Of a DNA stretch of 64,000 bases, positions 17,911 to 27,008 are shown in pieces. Position numbers and translations under genes: made by a program. Every line of letters begins with the position of its first letter. The stretch's first letter is position 1. The notes under the pieces are model-generated. The model worked only from the letters and a program-made list of their open reading frames with translations, was not told the DNA's origin and ran no database searches. Source of the DNA: G963676655 sp963676655 (lineage in GTDB: Bacteria; Verrucomicrobiota; Lentisphaeria; Victivallales; Victivallaceae); contig CAXXKX010000003.1 of NCBI GenBank assembly GCA_963676655.2, positions 5,208,001-5,272,000 of the forward strand, read 5' to 3'.

Positions 17911-18705
17911 ATGGATTACCTGAAACATTACAAACCGCAAAACGGTTTTACGAAGATTGCGTCGCTGGGCGACGGTAATTTGAAACTGACTGAATTCGGC
18001 ATTATCAGACTGGCTGCCGGTGAAAGCTATAGTGATAATACCGGTGACTATGAAATTGCCCTGATCGTATTGAGTGGAACATGCTCGGTATCCGGTAACG
18101 AATTTGACTTTCCGGAGATAGGCGGACGCGAAAATGTGTTTTCCGGCAAGCCGTATACGGTTTATATTTCATGCGGCTCTGCCTATCAGATCATCGCAAC
18201 TGGCGAAGTGGAAATCGCCTGGACTGCATCGCCCTCGGAAGCTTGTGGCATCGAGCCTTATCTCATTACCCCGGATCAGGTTAAAGAGGTGCATATCGGC
18301 AAAGACAACTTCCAACGCGATGCCTATCTGATGTTGACCGACGAATACCCTTCAAGTCATCTGTTTATCGGCGAAGCGTTCGTACCATCCGGTAACCACG
18401 CCAGTTTTCCGCCGCACCGTCACGATGCCGACAATCTGCCGGTCGAAGTTGATATGGAGGAAGTCTACTTCTTCCGTTTTTCACCCGACAAGGGTTACGG
18501 TATCCAGAAGATCTATACCGACGACCGTTCGATCGACTACACCTGCACGGTGAAAGAGAACGACACCACGCTAATCCCGGAAGGCTATCATCCGGTGATC
18601 AACGCGCCCGGCAGCGTTATGTACTATCTCTGGATCATGGCTGGTCCGAATAATCGCAAATTCCTGTCTGTTCTCGATAAAGACTTCAAACACGTATTGG
18701 ATTAA
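17911..18705 (+). CDS. IolB/KduI-family isomerase (5-deoxy-glucuronate isomerase-like)
   Basis: 264 residues, the size of IolB. Bicupin; the second cupin carries the family pattern FPPHRHDADN (metal-ligand His pair), MEEVYFFRFSPDKGYGIQ, YTDDRSIDYT, IPEGYHPVINAPG and YYLWIMAGP. IolB turns 5-deoxy-D-glucuronate into 2-deoxy-5-keto-gluconate in myo-inositol breakdown. The usual partners IolD, IolE and IolG are not recognisable here, so the enzyme may act on another deoxy-uronate-like intermediate. AGGAG-like site (CTGGAGAAAACA) precedes the ATG; the next gene begins 3 bases after the stop. Confidence 0.85.
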   Translation: MDYLKHYKPQNGFTKIASLGDGNLKLTEFGIIRLAAGESYSDNTGDYEIALIVLSGTCSVSGNEFDFPEIGGRENVFSGKPYTVYISCGSAYQIIATGEVEIAWTASPSEACGIEPYLITPDQVKEVHIGKDNFQRDAYLMLTDEYPSSHLFIGEAFVPSGNHASFPPHRHDADNLPVEVDMEEVYFFRFSPDKGYGIQKIYTDDRSIDYTCTVKENDTTLIPEGYHPVINAPGSVMYYLWIMAGPNNRKFLSVLDKDFKHVLD

Positions 18706-18708
18706 GCA

Positions 18709-20214
18709 ATGACCAAGGAACTGTTAATCGGAGTTGATTTTGGTACCGGCGGCTGCAAAGTCACCGTGATCGACACGTCCGGTGAGGTGGTTGCCAGCGC
18801 CTCCGGTGAGTACCCGACCAGTCACCCGAAGTCCGGTTGGGGCGAGCAAAATCCGGCCGACTGGTATGTGACTATGTGCCGAGTGCTGAAAAGCATTGAC
18901 GTGCAGTCGCTGGGGACTCCGATTGCGATCTCGTTTGACAGCTACACCCACGGCGCGGTGCTGTTGGATGACGCGATGCGGGTTATTCGTCCGACCATCA
19001 TCTGGACCGACCAGCGCAGTGTGGCGGAGAGCCGTTATCTGAATGAGAACCACTATGATCTGATTTTCAAGACTGGTTATCAGGCCCCGACTCCGACCTG
19101 GACGCTGCCGCAGTTGTTGTGGCTCAAGAACAACGAGCCGGATAATTTTGCCCGGATCGGACACATCTCCTTTGTGAAGGATTATGTCAGATACCTGTTG
19201 ACCGGCACATCGCAATGCGATTATATCGAAGCCCAAGGCTCGTTGCTGTGGGAAATGAAAAAACGTTGCTGGTCGCCGGAACTGTGCGGTCTGGCCGGGA
19301 TTGATGTCAGGATGCTGCCGGAAATCTGTCATCCGTCCGATCCGGCCGGAACCCTAACCGCGCAAGGCGCGGCGGATACCGGTTTGCCGGAAGGGCTGAA
19401 AGTCATTAACGGGACCAGCGACAGCGCGATTGAGGATTATGCCGCCGGGGCGGTCAAACCCGGGCAGTGCATCTTGAAACTGGCAACCGCCGGTAATGTC
19501 AATGTCATGACTGCTGAATCCCATCCGCATCCCGCTACTTTGACCTATTCCCATGTTGTGCCGGGCATGTGGTACACGGTTACCGCAACCAATGCGGCGG
19601 CGGTATGTCAGCGCTGGTTCCGGGAACTGATGTGCGGCGCTGAAAAGGTGGAAGCGGAAAAGCTTGGCATCAATGTATATGATTATCTCGACCGATTGGC
19701 CTCTGAGGTTCCGGTAGGATCAAACGGCGTCTTTTTCCATCCCTATCTGATGGGGGAACGTTCTCCTTACTGGGATCCGAATCTGCGCGGCAGTTTTACC
19801 GGCATGAGCATGGGGACAACCAAGGGCGAACTGAGCCGGGCCTTGCTGGAGGGCGTCGCGTTTTCATTGCGCGACTGCTATCGCACCATTGAGGAAATGG
19901 GACTTGAAACCTATGAGTTTATCCTGATCGGCGGCGGCGCGAAAAGTCCGTTATGGGCCCAGATCGTCTGTGACGTGTTCGACGCTCCGGTCCTGGTGCC
20001 GGGCTCCTGCGACGCCTCGTTCGGCGCGGCCCTGCTGGCCGGGGTGGGAATCGGCGTTTGGCCGGATGAAGTCAGCGCGATCAAACAATGCCTGCGACTT
20101 GACCGGCTGCTTACGCCGCGACCAGAAGTCGCTGAGCTTTATAACGAACTTTTCGCAAAATACCGGAAAATACATGATGCAATGGCTAATATTTATAAAA
20201 ATCTCAAAAATTAA
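18709..20214 (+). CDS. FGGY-family carbohydrate kinase (xylulokinase-like)
   Basis: 501 residues, normal for FGGY kinases. N-terminal phosphate-binding motif VDFGTGGCKV, IWTDQRS, the central GTSDSAIEDYAAGAVKPG region, HPYLMGERSPYWDP and the C-terminal ILIGGGAKSPLWAQI signature are all present. XylB-like; would phosphorylate a ketose such as the product of the upstream isomerase. A PfkB kinase in the same operon makes it likely that two phosphorylations or two different sugars are handled. High-GC coding style like its upstream neighbours. Confidence 0.9.
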   Translation: MTKELLIGVDFGTGGCKVTVIDTSGEVVASASGEYPTSHPKSGWGEQNPADWYVTMCRVLKSIDVQSLGTPIAISFDSYTHGAVLLDDAMRVIRPTIIWTDQRSVAESRYLNENHYDLIFKTGYQAPTPTWTLPQLLWLKNNEPDNFARIGHISFVKDYVRYLLTGTSQCDYIEAQGSLLWEMKKRCWSPELCGLAGIDVRMLPEICHPSDPAGTLTAQGAADTGLPEGLKVINGTSDSAIEDYAAGAVKPGQCILKLATAGNVNVMTAESHPHPATLTYSHVVPGMWYTVTATNAAAVCQRWFRELMCGAEKVEAEKLGINVYDYLDRLASEVPVGSNGVFFHPYLMGERSPYWDPNLRGSFTGMSMGTTKGELSRALLEGVAFSLRDCYRTIEEMGLETYEFILIGGGAKSPLWAQIVCDVFDAPVLVPGSCDASFGAALLAGVGIGVWPDEVSAIKQCLRLDRLLTPRPEVAELYNELFAKYRKIHDAMANIYKNLKN

Positions 20215-20229
20215 AACAAGGAGTCAGCA

Positions 20230-21084
20230 ATGATGTCGACTAGAAGTAATGAAATCCGAGAACTTTTCGCTCTTTCTGTAGAAGATCTAATTGAAAAAAG
20301 CGAAGGTCATTTAGTTGTAAAAGAAAGCATAGATGAACTCTATGAATATCTGGCGGATGAAATGGTGGAAGAATTCCGCAAAGCGGAAAAGAAAAACGAG
20401 CCAACCGCATTCATTATGCCTGTGGGACCTACTCAACCATATAAAATGATGGTGGACAAAATTAATTCTGAACGTATAAGTTTGAAAAACTGCATCTTTT
20501 TCTTCATGGATGAATATTGCGACGATAATGACGAACTTATACCAGTAACTCACCCGTTAAGCTTTCGCCGACAAATAGGACCTTTATTCTTTGATCGTGT
20601 CGCTCCTGAATTGTTGATGCCGGAAGAACAACGGATTTTTCCCACTCCGGAAAATCTTGAAAAGCTTCCGCAGATGATTAAAGATGCAGGCGGAATTGAA
20701 GTTTGTTATGGCGGTATTGGAGTTCATGGACATGTGGCATTCAATGAACCGGAATCGGGAGTCAGAGAAACAGGCCCGAGGATTTTAACTATTAATGATT
20801 TTACCAGAACACTCGATGCGACAAGACACGGACTTGGCGGAAACCTTATTAATTTCCCCAAAAGAGCCATTACGCTTGGACTGAAAGATTGCCTGAAAGC
20901 GAGGAGGCTTCTGCTTATGACGCGTAACGAACACAAGGGAATGGACTGGGCAAATACCGTACTGCGACTTTCCGTTCTTGGCTCACCGGGAGATGATTAT
21001 CCGGTAACACATATCAGAAATCATCAAAACTACATTGTGGCAACTGACAGGGAGACAGCGAAAGCGCCAGGGACTGTAATATAA
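20230..21084 (+). CDS. NagB-like sugar-phosphate isomerase/deaminase family protein
   Basis: 284 residues, slightly longer than NagB (about 266). Rossmann-like NagB/RpiA fold with IMPVGPTQPYKMM, FMDEY (catalytic Asp region) and GGIGVHGHVAFNEPESG, which matches the GxGxxGHIAFNEP motif of glucosamine-6-phosphate deaminase, and ITLGL near 215. An SD (AAGGAGTCAGCA) precedes ATGATG. Codon choice is visibly more AT-rich than in the kinase before it, as in the next gene. Deamination of an amino-sugar phosphate or isomerisation of a phosphosugar is possible; role in this operon unknown. Confidence 0.8.
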   Translation: MMSTRSNEIRELFALSVEDLIEKSEGHLVVKESIDELYEYLADEMVEEFRKAEKKNEPTAFIMPVGPTQPYKMMVDKINSERISLKNCIFFFMDEYCDDNDELIPVTHPLSFRRQIGPLFFDRVAPELLMPEEQRIFPTPENLEKLPQMIKDAGGIEVCYGGIGVHGHVAFNEPESGVRETGPRILTINDFTRTLDATRHGLGGNLINFPKRAITLGLKDCLKARRLLLMTRNEHKGMDWANTVLRLSVLGSPGDDYPVTHIRNHQNYIVATDRETAKAPGTVI

Positions 21085-21086
21085 TT

Positions 21087-21941
21087 ATGATTATTGATGC
21101 ACACGCTCATTTGGTGAACAATCCTGACTTCAGGTTGTTGGAAAAAATTATTAAAAAAGGCAACCTGGAGCAGGTATGGTTGATGGACGTCAGCGGATGT
21201 GAACTGCCCACCCATCAGTTCGCAAGTGAGGACGAAATAATTGCAGTCGCAAAAAGATTTCCGGAAGTTTATATCCCGTTCGGATACCTTGATTTGCGAA
21301 AGACGCCGGAAGATATCGACAGACTAAAGGAAAAAGGCTTTTGGGGGCTGAAAGCTTACCGGCCGGAAAAACCTTATGACGCGCCTGAATATTTTCCTTT
21401 TTATGAGCGTGCCGCACAACTCGGCATGCCAATACTTTTTCATACAGGCATGGTGGAAAAGTGCCCAAAGGGCAAAATGGCTGATAATCTTTCATTCGGC
21501 CCGACAAACATGAAGCCCGCTCAGCTTTCATCAATAGCGGCGGCATTTCCTGATTTAACTATTATCGGAGGGCATTTGGGCTATCCATGGCTGGAGGAAA
21601 CTGCCCAAAATCTTTATTATTACCCCAATATTTATCATGATTTAAGCGGTTATCGAAAAGACGTTGAATGGTTCGTCAAAAATCTTGATCGGAAGTGCAA
21701 CGACGGATTTACAGGAACCAGATATTTCAATGATAAAATATTATTCGCGACAGATGCTCTTTGTTACGGCGAACCGGAAGGATATTCGTTTTCATTAAAA
21801 ATGATTAAATTCTGGGAGCTGTTTTTAGAAGTTGTGGGAGAGTATTACTATAGATGGGGAGAAAAACGGGAAAGAGAAAAAATACTGTACGGCAATGCCA
21901 GAAAAATTTACGATTTAATAGAAACAGGGAAAAAACAATGA
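21087..21941 (+). CDS. Amidohydrolase family (amidohydrolase 2) TIM-barrel protein
   Basis: 284 residues. Metal-binding motif DAHAHL at residues 3-8, conserved FHTGM, GGHLGYPW and FATDALCYG (late Asp ligand) typical of amidohydrolase-2/lactonase-like metal-dependent hydrolases. Two bases after the NagB-like gene and overlapping the MocA gene by four bases, so tightly coupled. In sugar operons such proteins often open lactones formed by a dehydrogenase, which would suit the MocA neighbour; this is inference. Lower GC than the flanking operon genes. Confidence 0.82.
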   Translation: MIIDAHAHLVNNPDFRLLEKIIKKGNLEQVWLMDVSGCELPTHQFASEDEIIAVAKRFPEVYIPFGYLDLRKTPEDIDRLKEKGFWGLKAYRPEKPYDAPEYFPFYERAAQLGMPILFHTGMVEKCPKGKMADNLSFGPTNMKPAQLSSIAAAFPDLTIIGGHLGYPWLEETAQNLYYYPNIYHDLSGYRKDVEWFVKNLDRKCNDGFTGTRYFNDKILFATDALCYGEPEGYSFSLKMIKFWELFLEVVGEYYYRWGEKREREKILYGNARKIYDLIETGKKQ

Positions 21942-23098
21942 AAACATTCGGATTAGGTATAATAGGTTTAAGCAGACGTTCGAAAATGATACAGGATTTT
22001 TCCTGTGACGGAGTCATAATTACCGGAGTTTCCGACCTGGACAGGAATGTTCTTGACGACTTTAGGGAACAAGGTGAAAATGACGTTTTCCTGACCGAAA
22101 ACTACAAACAGCTTCTGAAACGGAAAGACGTTGACGCAGTCTTCATTATGACCCGCGATCATCAGCATGAGGATATAGCCGTCGCCGCCCTGAAAGCCGG
22201 AAAACCGGTCTACCTGGAAAAGCCTATGGCGATAACTATCCAAGGCTGTGACTATATCCTGAATGCTGCCTATGAAAACAAGACGAAGCTTTTTATCGGG
22301 CACAATATGCGCTATATGCCGTTCGTTCTCAAGATGAAGGAAATCATTGATTCCGGCGCCATCGGCGAAATCCAGGCGGTCTGGTGCCGCCATTTTGTCG
22401 GATATGGCAACTGTTATTTCAGAAGCTGGTGCTCTGAGCAGAAACACACGACCGGACTTCTGCTCCAGAAAGGCGCTCATGATATTGATGTTATACACTG
22501 GTTGGCTGGAGGATACACCGACAAAGTTGTCGGTATGGGCAAGCTGTCCGTCTTCAACCGGTGCGGCCGCCGCAAACCGGAAGAACCTGCCGATCGTCAC
22601 AAAGCGTTCCGTGAAGCCTGCTGGCCGCCGCTTTCCCAGAACGACTTGGCGCCGCATATCGACATTGAAGATCACAATATGGTTATGTTTTCACTGGAAA
22701 ATGGAGTGCAGGCTTCATACACGCAATGTTTTTATACTCCGGACTCCGAGCGCAATTACACCTTTATTGGGACGCATGGACGACTGGAAAACATCGGCGA
22801 TGGCGGTGATTGTGAAATCCATGTGTGGAATCAGCGCGGCAATCGCAGTAACCCCGATGTCATATATAAGCTTAAGTCGTTACAGGGTACTCATGGCGGT
22901 TCCGACCCTTTAATAATAAAAGCATTCATCGATTTTGTTAAAGACGGCATAGTGCCGAATACATCTCCGATTGCCGCAAGAAATGCCGTAGCAACGGGGA
23001 TTATGGGACACGAATCGATGCGCAACGGCAATATTCCCCAAAATATTCCGCAGTTGCCTGAACATATCATAAACTATTTTAACAACGGACAAAAATAA
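21938..23098 (+). CDS. Gfo/Idh/MocA-family oxidoreductase
   Basis: 386 residues. Start at 21938 (ATG inside the ATGA overlap with the amidohydrolase) because the Rossmann motif GLGIIGLSRRSKM begins at residue 4; a longer TTG-initiated reading adds only junk from the overlap. EKP motif in YLEKPMAI and the active-site region LLLQKGAHDIDVIHWL are present. The family oxidises or reduces sugar, inositol or glycoside hydroxyls with NAD(P). RMGR-like variation (RSKM) at the nucleotide loop is mild. Acts with the adjacent amidohydrolase and GH4 genes on an unknown sugar. Confidence 0.87.
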   Translation: MKTFGLGIIGLSRRSKMIQDFSCDGVIITGVSDLDRNVLDDFREQGENDVFLTENYKQLLKRKDVDAVFIMTRDHQHEDIAVAALKAGKPVYLEKPMAITIQGCDYILNAAYENKTKLFIGHNMRYMPFVLKMKEIIDSGAIGEIQAVWCRHFVGYGNCYFRSWCSEQKHTTGLLLQKGAHDIDVIHWLAGGYTDKVVGMGKLSVFNRCGRRKPEEPADRHKAFREACWPPLSQNDLAPHIDIEDHNMVMFSLENGVQASYTQCFYTPDSERNYTFIGTHGRLENIGDGGDCEIHVWNQRGNRSNPDVIYKLKSLQGTHGGSDPLIIKAFIDFVKDGIVPNTSPIAARNAVATGIMGHESMRNGNIPQNIPQLPEHIINYFNNGQK

Positions 23099-23112
23099 CA
23101 GGACTTTTCATC

Positions 23113-24450
23113 ATGCCTAAAATAACTTTAATCGGTTCCGGCGGAGTAATCTTTGCCATGAACTTTATCAAGGATATCCTGACCAGTGAAGATCTTCGCG
23201 ACAATGAAATCTCGCTGATGGATATTGATCCGGAACGATTGAATAACTCCGTAGTCGTCACTAAGCTGACCGCGGAAAAACTCGGTATCAAACCGAATTA
23301 TTCAGCGACAACAAATTTGCATGAAGCGGTCAAAGGAGCGGATTATGTCATCACTCTTTTCCGGGCCGGAACTCTGGCGCACCAGCGAATCGAGCAGGAT
23401 ATCCCGCGTAAATACGGAGTGGACCAGGTGGTTGGAGACTCGGCTGGACCAGGCGGAGTATTTCGCGGTCTACGTACTTTAAAAGCGTTGTTCGAAGTGG
23501 TCGAAGCGATGGAACAGGAATGTCCCGGCGCCTATCTGCTTAATTATGTTAACCCAATGTCGCTTAATACTATCGCGTTGAACCTCCGGGCGAAGACGGT
23601 TAAGGTTATCGGCCTCTGCCACAGTATTCCGCATACCGCGTCCCGTCTGGCCGGTTTTATCGGGGTGGATAAGAAAGATGTTACTTACTGGGTGGCCGGA
23701 GTCAATCATCAGGCGTTCTTCCTGAAGTTCAATGTCAATGGTAAAGACGCTTCTTCACACATCGCCGATGCCATGAATGATCCGGCAATTTACAACAAGG
23801 ACCGGGTACGTTTCGAACTGTTCCGTCACTTCGGCTATTTCCCGACCGAATCCAGCGGACACGGCAGCGAGTATATGCCGTATATTCGCAAACGTCAGGA
23901 TTTGATTGACAAATTCGGCTGTCTGCCGGAAAACGCGGATAAAGATTACAGCATGGATGCCGGAACTTCAGGTGCCTCATTGAAGGTCTGTGAAGAACTC
24001 CAGCGGAATAACGAGGCCAAGATCAAAGCACTGGTGGACGGTTCGGAAGAGATCGACTTAAAACCGAGCGATGAATACGCCGTCCAGATCATCAAGGCGA
24101 TAGAGACCAATATACCGATGTCGGCCAATTTGAATGTGATGAACCGGGGCTTGATTCCGACCCTGCCGCCGGAATGCTGCGTCGAGGTTCCATGCATGGT
24201 TGATGGCGCCGGGATCAATCCATGTCGCATTACTGACTATCCGGAACAGTTGGCCGGACTCAATCGGGGCTTGATCAACATGCACATCATGGGCGCTGCG
24301 GGCGCATTGGAAGGCGACCGCAAAAAAGTATTTCAGGCCATTGCGCTTGATCCGTTAACCGCGGCAGTCTGCTCACTTGATGAAATCCAGGCAATGACTG
24401 ACGAAATGTTCGATGTATTTAAAACAGAAATAGATCCGCGTTTTTTCTAA
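23113..24450 (+). CDS. Glycoside hydrolase family 4 (NAD- and metal-dependent)
   Basis: 445 residues, full GH4 length. N-terminal NAD fold KITLIGSGGVIFAMNF, then GPGGVFRGLRTL, LLNYVNPMS, the metal-binding GLCHS and GVNHQAFFL, and GHGSEYMPY. GH4 enzymes act by transient oxidation at C3 and need NAD+ and a reducing metal such as Mn2+. The CHS/NHQA version suggests an alpha-galactosidase, alpha-glucuronidase or alpha-galacturonidase (LplD) subtype rather than a 6-phospho-glycosidase. No signal peptide, so it cleaves an imported glycoside and would release the sugar for the isomerase and kinase of the operon. Confidence 0.92.
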   Translation: MPKITLIGSGGVIFAMNFIKDILTSEDLRDNEISLMDIDPERLNNSVVVTKLTAEKLGIKPNYSATTNLHEAVKGADYVITLFRAGTLAHQRIEQDIPRKYGVDQVVGDSAGPGGVFRGLRTLKALFEVVEAMEQECPGAYLLNYVNPMSLNTIALNLRAKTVKVIGLCHSIPHTASRLAGFIGVDKKDVTYWVAGVNHQAFFLKFNVNGKDASSHIADAMNDPAIYNKDRVRFELFRHFGYFPTESSGHGSEYMPYIRKRQDLIDKFGCLPENADKDYSMDAGTSGASLKVCEELQRNNEAKIKALVDGSEEIDLKPSDEYAVQIIKAIETNIPMSANLNVMNRGLIPTLPPECCVEVPCMVDGAGINPCRITDYPEQLAGLNRGLINMHIMGAAGALEGDRKKVFQAIALDPLTAAVCSLDEIQAMTDEMFDVFKTEIDPRFF

Positions 24451-24553
24451 TTGTCCGTACGAAGGACGGCGATGTGCCGCGGCAGCGAATGAGAAGAGAA
24501 CTCGATATAATTAAATTATTAGACGTTACAGCTAAAAAGGAGATATAATCAAG

Positions 24554-25999
24554 ATGTCAATTTCAAACAAAAGCTATGCGTATGAGATGATCCGCAGTGA
24601 GTTGACCTGGGTGGTCGGCGAGGATTATGTACAGACATGTGATTCCGATAAACTCGGACACTCTATCGACTATTACTGGGTTCCGGAACTCTGGCATGAC
24701 CGGGGAGAAAAACCAACGCCGCCGGACTTTGTCGTTCATCCGGGTACTTCACAGGAAGTGGCAGAGATTATGAAGATCGCCAACAACTATGGCATCCCGG
24801 TAACTCCATGGGGCGGCGGCTCAGGTTCCCAGGGCGGCGCGCTGCCGATGTACGGCGGTATCGTCATGGACATGAAACGAATGAACAAAGTCATTGAAAT
24901 CGATCCGATATCCATGACCGCGACCGCTGAAGTCGGTATTAATGCCCAGCATTTGGAATGGGCCGTTGAAAAGGCCGGTTACAGTACCATGCACTTCCCC
25001 GCGTCAATTGCCTGTGCCACTCTCGGCGGTTTTATCGCGCATCGCGGCACCGGGGTGCTCAGCACCAAATACGGAAAGATGGAAGACATCATCATGGCGC
25101 TGGAAGTGGTCACCCCGACCGGCGAGATCATCGAAACGCTGCCGGTGCCGCGTCACGCCTCCGGTCCCGACCTGACCCAGATGTTTCTCGGCAGCGAAGG
25201 AACGCTCGGTGTGGTCACCAAAGCCACATTGAAGATTCATCCGATCCCGGAAGCCCGTAAATTCCACGCTTTCCTTTTCCCGACCATGCACGACGCGATG
25301 GTGGCCGGTTCTTCAATCATGACCAGTCGGCTGCGTCCTTGCGTCATCCGTCTTTACGACGAACCCGAGACTGCCAAACTGATCAAAAAAGTTCTCGGTA
25401 TCGATAAACAGGGCGCTTACCTGGTATTCGGCTTTGATGGTCCGGAGAAGATGGTTGACCTGGAAATGGAAGAGGCCTGTAAGATTTGCCGTAAACAGGA
25501 GCATGAGGATCTTGGTACCGATATGGGGCAGGCCTGGTGGGATAACCGTTACAAGTTCTTCTATCCGCCATATATGTTCCAGTTGCCGCAGGCATTCGGT
25601 ACTCTCGATACTGTCGCGACCTTCAAGAATATCGAGAATGTTTACTGGGCCATGAAAAACACGGTAAACGAGAATTTTCCGCAGGCCCAGTTCATCGGGC
25701 ATTTTTCACACTGGTACGAATGGGGCGCCATGCTTTACGCCCGCTTTATCATAGACGAACCTCCGCAGGATCCGCACGAAGCGATCGCGCTGTACAATAA
25801 AATCTGGGATATGGCGATCCGGGCGGCCATCAAGGAAGGCGGCGTGATCAACGAGCATCACGGCGTCGGCCTGAAGCTCGGCCGCATCATGAAAGATCTC
25901 TACGGACCGGCCTTCAAGGTTCTCCTGGACATCAAAGCGGTCATGGACCCGAACAACATCATGAATCCCGGCAAAATGGGCTTCAAAGGTACCAGATAA
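24554..25999 (+). CDS. FAD-linked oxidase (GlcD/LldD-D-lactate dehydrogenase-like)
   Basis: 481 residues. FAD_binding_4 domain (about 45-225: FVVHPGTSQEVAEIM, TPWGGGSGSQGGALP, ATLGGFIAHRGTGVLSTKYG, FLGSEGTLGVVT) and FAD-oxidase C domain ending in NEHHGVGLKLG and DPNNIMNPGKMGF. Related to glycolate oxidase GlcD, D-lactate dehydrogenases and alkyl-DHAP synthase. AAAAAGGAGATATAATCAAG lies before ATG. It is followed by an Fe-S protein, as GlcD is by GlcF, so the two probably form one dehydrogenase for a hydroxy acid or polyol of the pathway, passing electrons onward rather than to oxygen. Confidence 0.88.
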   Translation: MSISNKSYAYEMIRSELTWVVGEDYVQTCDSDKLGHSIDYYWVPELWHDRGEKPTPPDFVVHPGTSQEVAEIMKIANNYGIPVTPWGGGSGSQGGALPMYGGIVMDMKRMNKVIEIDPISMTATAEVGINAQHLEWAVEKAGYSTMHFPASIACATLGGFIAHRGTGVLSTKYGKMEDIIMALEVVTPTGEIIETLPVPRHASGPDLTQMFLGSEGTLGVVTKATLKIHPIPEARKFHAFLFPTMHDAMVAGSSIMTSRLRPCVIRLYDEPETAKLIKKVLGIDKQGAYLVFGFDGPEKMVDLEMEEACKICRKQEHEDLGTDMGQAWWDNRYKFFYPPYMFQLPQAFGTLDTVATFKNIENVYWAMKNTVNENFPQAQFIGHFSHWYEWGAMLYARFIIDEPPQDPHEAIALYNKIWDMAIRAAIKEGGVINEHHGVGLKLGRIMKDLYGPAFKVLLDIKAVMDPNNIMNPGKMGFKGTR

Positions 26000-26035
26000 C
26001 AACTCTGGATCAGAATAAAATTAAGGAGACAGTCA

Positions 26036-27007
26036 ATGAATATAGATAAATACCTCGATGTTATCAATGCCTGCAGGTTCTGCTTTATGTGTCGGCATCT
26101 GCCCCCGGTTGGGAATGTAACTTTCAAAGAGGCGGACACCCCGCGCGGCCGGGCTTTGATCGCGGACAAAATCCGCATGAATAAAGAAAACTTGAAAAAT
26201 CCTGATTACATCAAAACCATGTATGAGTCAGCAGTCAGCGCGGCCAACCGTTATCACTGCGTCAGCCATTACGATGAAGCCGGTCTGGTATTGGCGGTCA
26301 GACGGGATATCGTCGAAAATGGTCTGGCTCCGGAAAATATTATTGAACTTGGCGCACAATTGCAGCAGGTCGATTTTAAAGTAAGCGGCGTGGGCGATTC
26401 GCTCTATTATGTTGATATGAACAGTGATGCGGCCAATGCTCCGTCCGGCTGTAAAGTCATTTCCGGCGGTGACACCGGCAAGGCGCTTGAAGTGCTTGGC
26501 TTTACCGAGGAAGCGGCGGAAGTCTTTGCCAAATTCAAGGCTGCGGTCACGGCATCCGGTTGTAAGACCGTTGTAACTTCCTGTCCGGCCAGCTATGACA
26601 TGATGAAAGATAAACTGGACGGCGTCAAAGTGCTGCACTCTTCAGAGTTCATCGATGGCAAATCCGGTTCCGGTTCGGTCTATTATCTGGACAGTGACTA
26701 TCTGAAAAACTATCAGGATAACGCGGTCGCTCCGCGTGAAATTTTAAGCGGACTGGGCTATAATATCAAACCGTTCGGCACCAATCCGGAAGAATCATAT
26801 ACCGCCGGTGAAGGCGCGGTCGTTTTCGATCAGCTTTGTCCGGAACTGGCTGAAAAACTGTGTGGTCGGATTGTTGAACTCACTGATAATCCGGAAACTG
26901 ACATCCTGGTCACCGCCTCACCGTATACAAAAAGCGTACTTAACAAATACGCTCCGCAGTTGAACATAATGCTGATCGATCAGGTTATGACGGAAGGGAT
27001 TGCGTAA
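26036..27007 (+). CDS. (Fe-S)-binding protein, partner of the FAD oxidase
   Basis: 323 residues. N-terminal CRFCFMCRHLPPVGN, one ferredoxin-like Cys cluster (CxxCxxC), followed by TPRGRAL as in GlcF/DhaK-type Fe-S subunits, then a heterodisulfide-reductase-like region with TSCPASYDMMKD. Only one complete cluster motif is obvious and the C-terminal Cys motifs (CCG) are reduced, so it is a divergent member. AAGGAG precedes the ATG; the aldolase gene starts 1 base after its stop. Electron-transfer subunit for the preceding flavoprotein is the most plausible role. Confidence 0.75.
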   Translation: MNIDKYLDVINACRFCFMCRHLPPVGNVTFKEADTPRGRALIADKIRMNKENLKNPDYIKTMYESAVSAANRYHCVSHYDEAGLVLAVRRDIVENGLAPENIIELGAQLQQVDFKVSGVGDSLYYVDMNSDAANAPSGCKVISGGDTGKALEVLGFTEEAAEVFAKFKAAVTASGCKTVVTSCPASYDMMKDKLDGVKVLHSSEFIDGKSGSGSVYYLDSDYLKNYQDNAVAPREILSGLGYNIKPFGTNPEESYTAGEGAVVFDQLCPELAEKLCGRIVELTDNPETDILVTASPYTKSVLNKYAPQLNIMLIDQVMTEGIA

Positions 27008-27008
27008 T

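Noticed and set aside
24450..24553. Small hairpin GTCC/GGAC after the GH4 gene as a terminator
   Set aside because: Four-base stem without T-tract, and the following genes continue in the same direction with good ribosome-binding sites; read-through is more likely.
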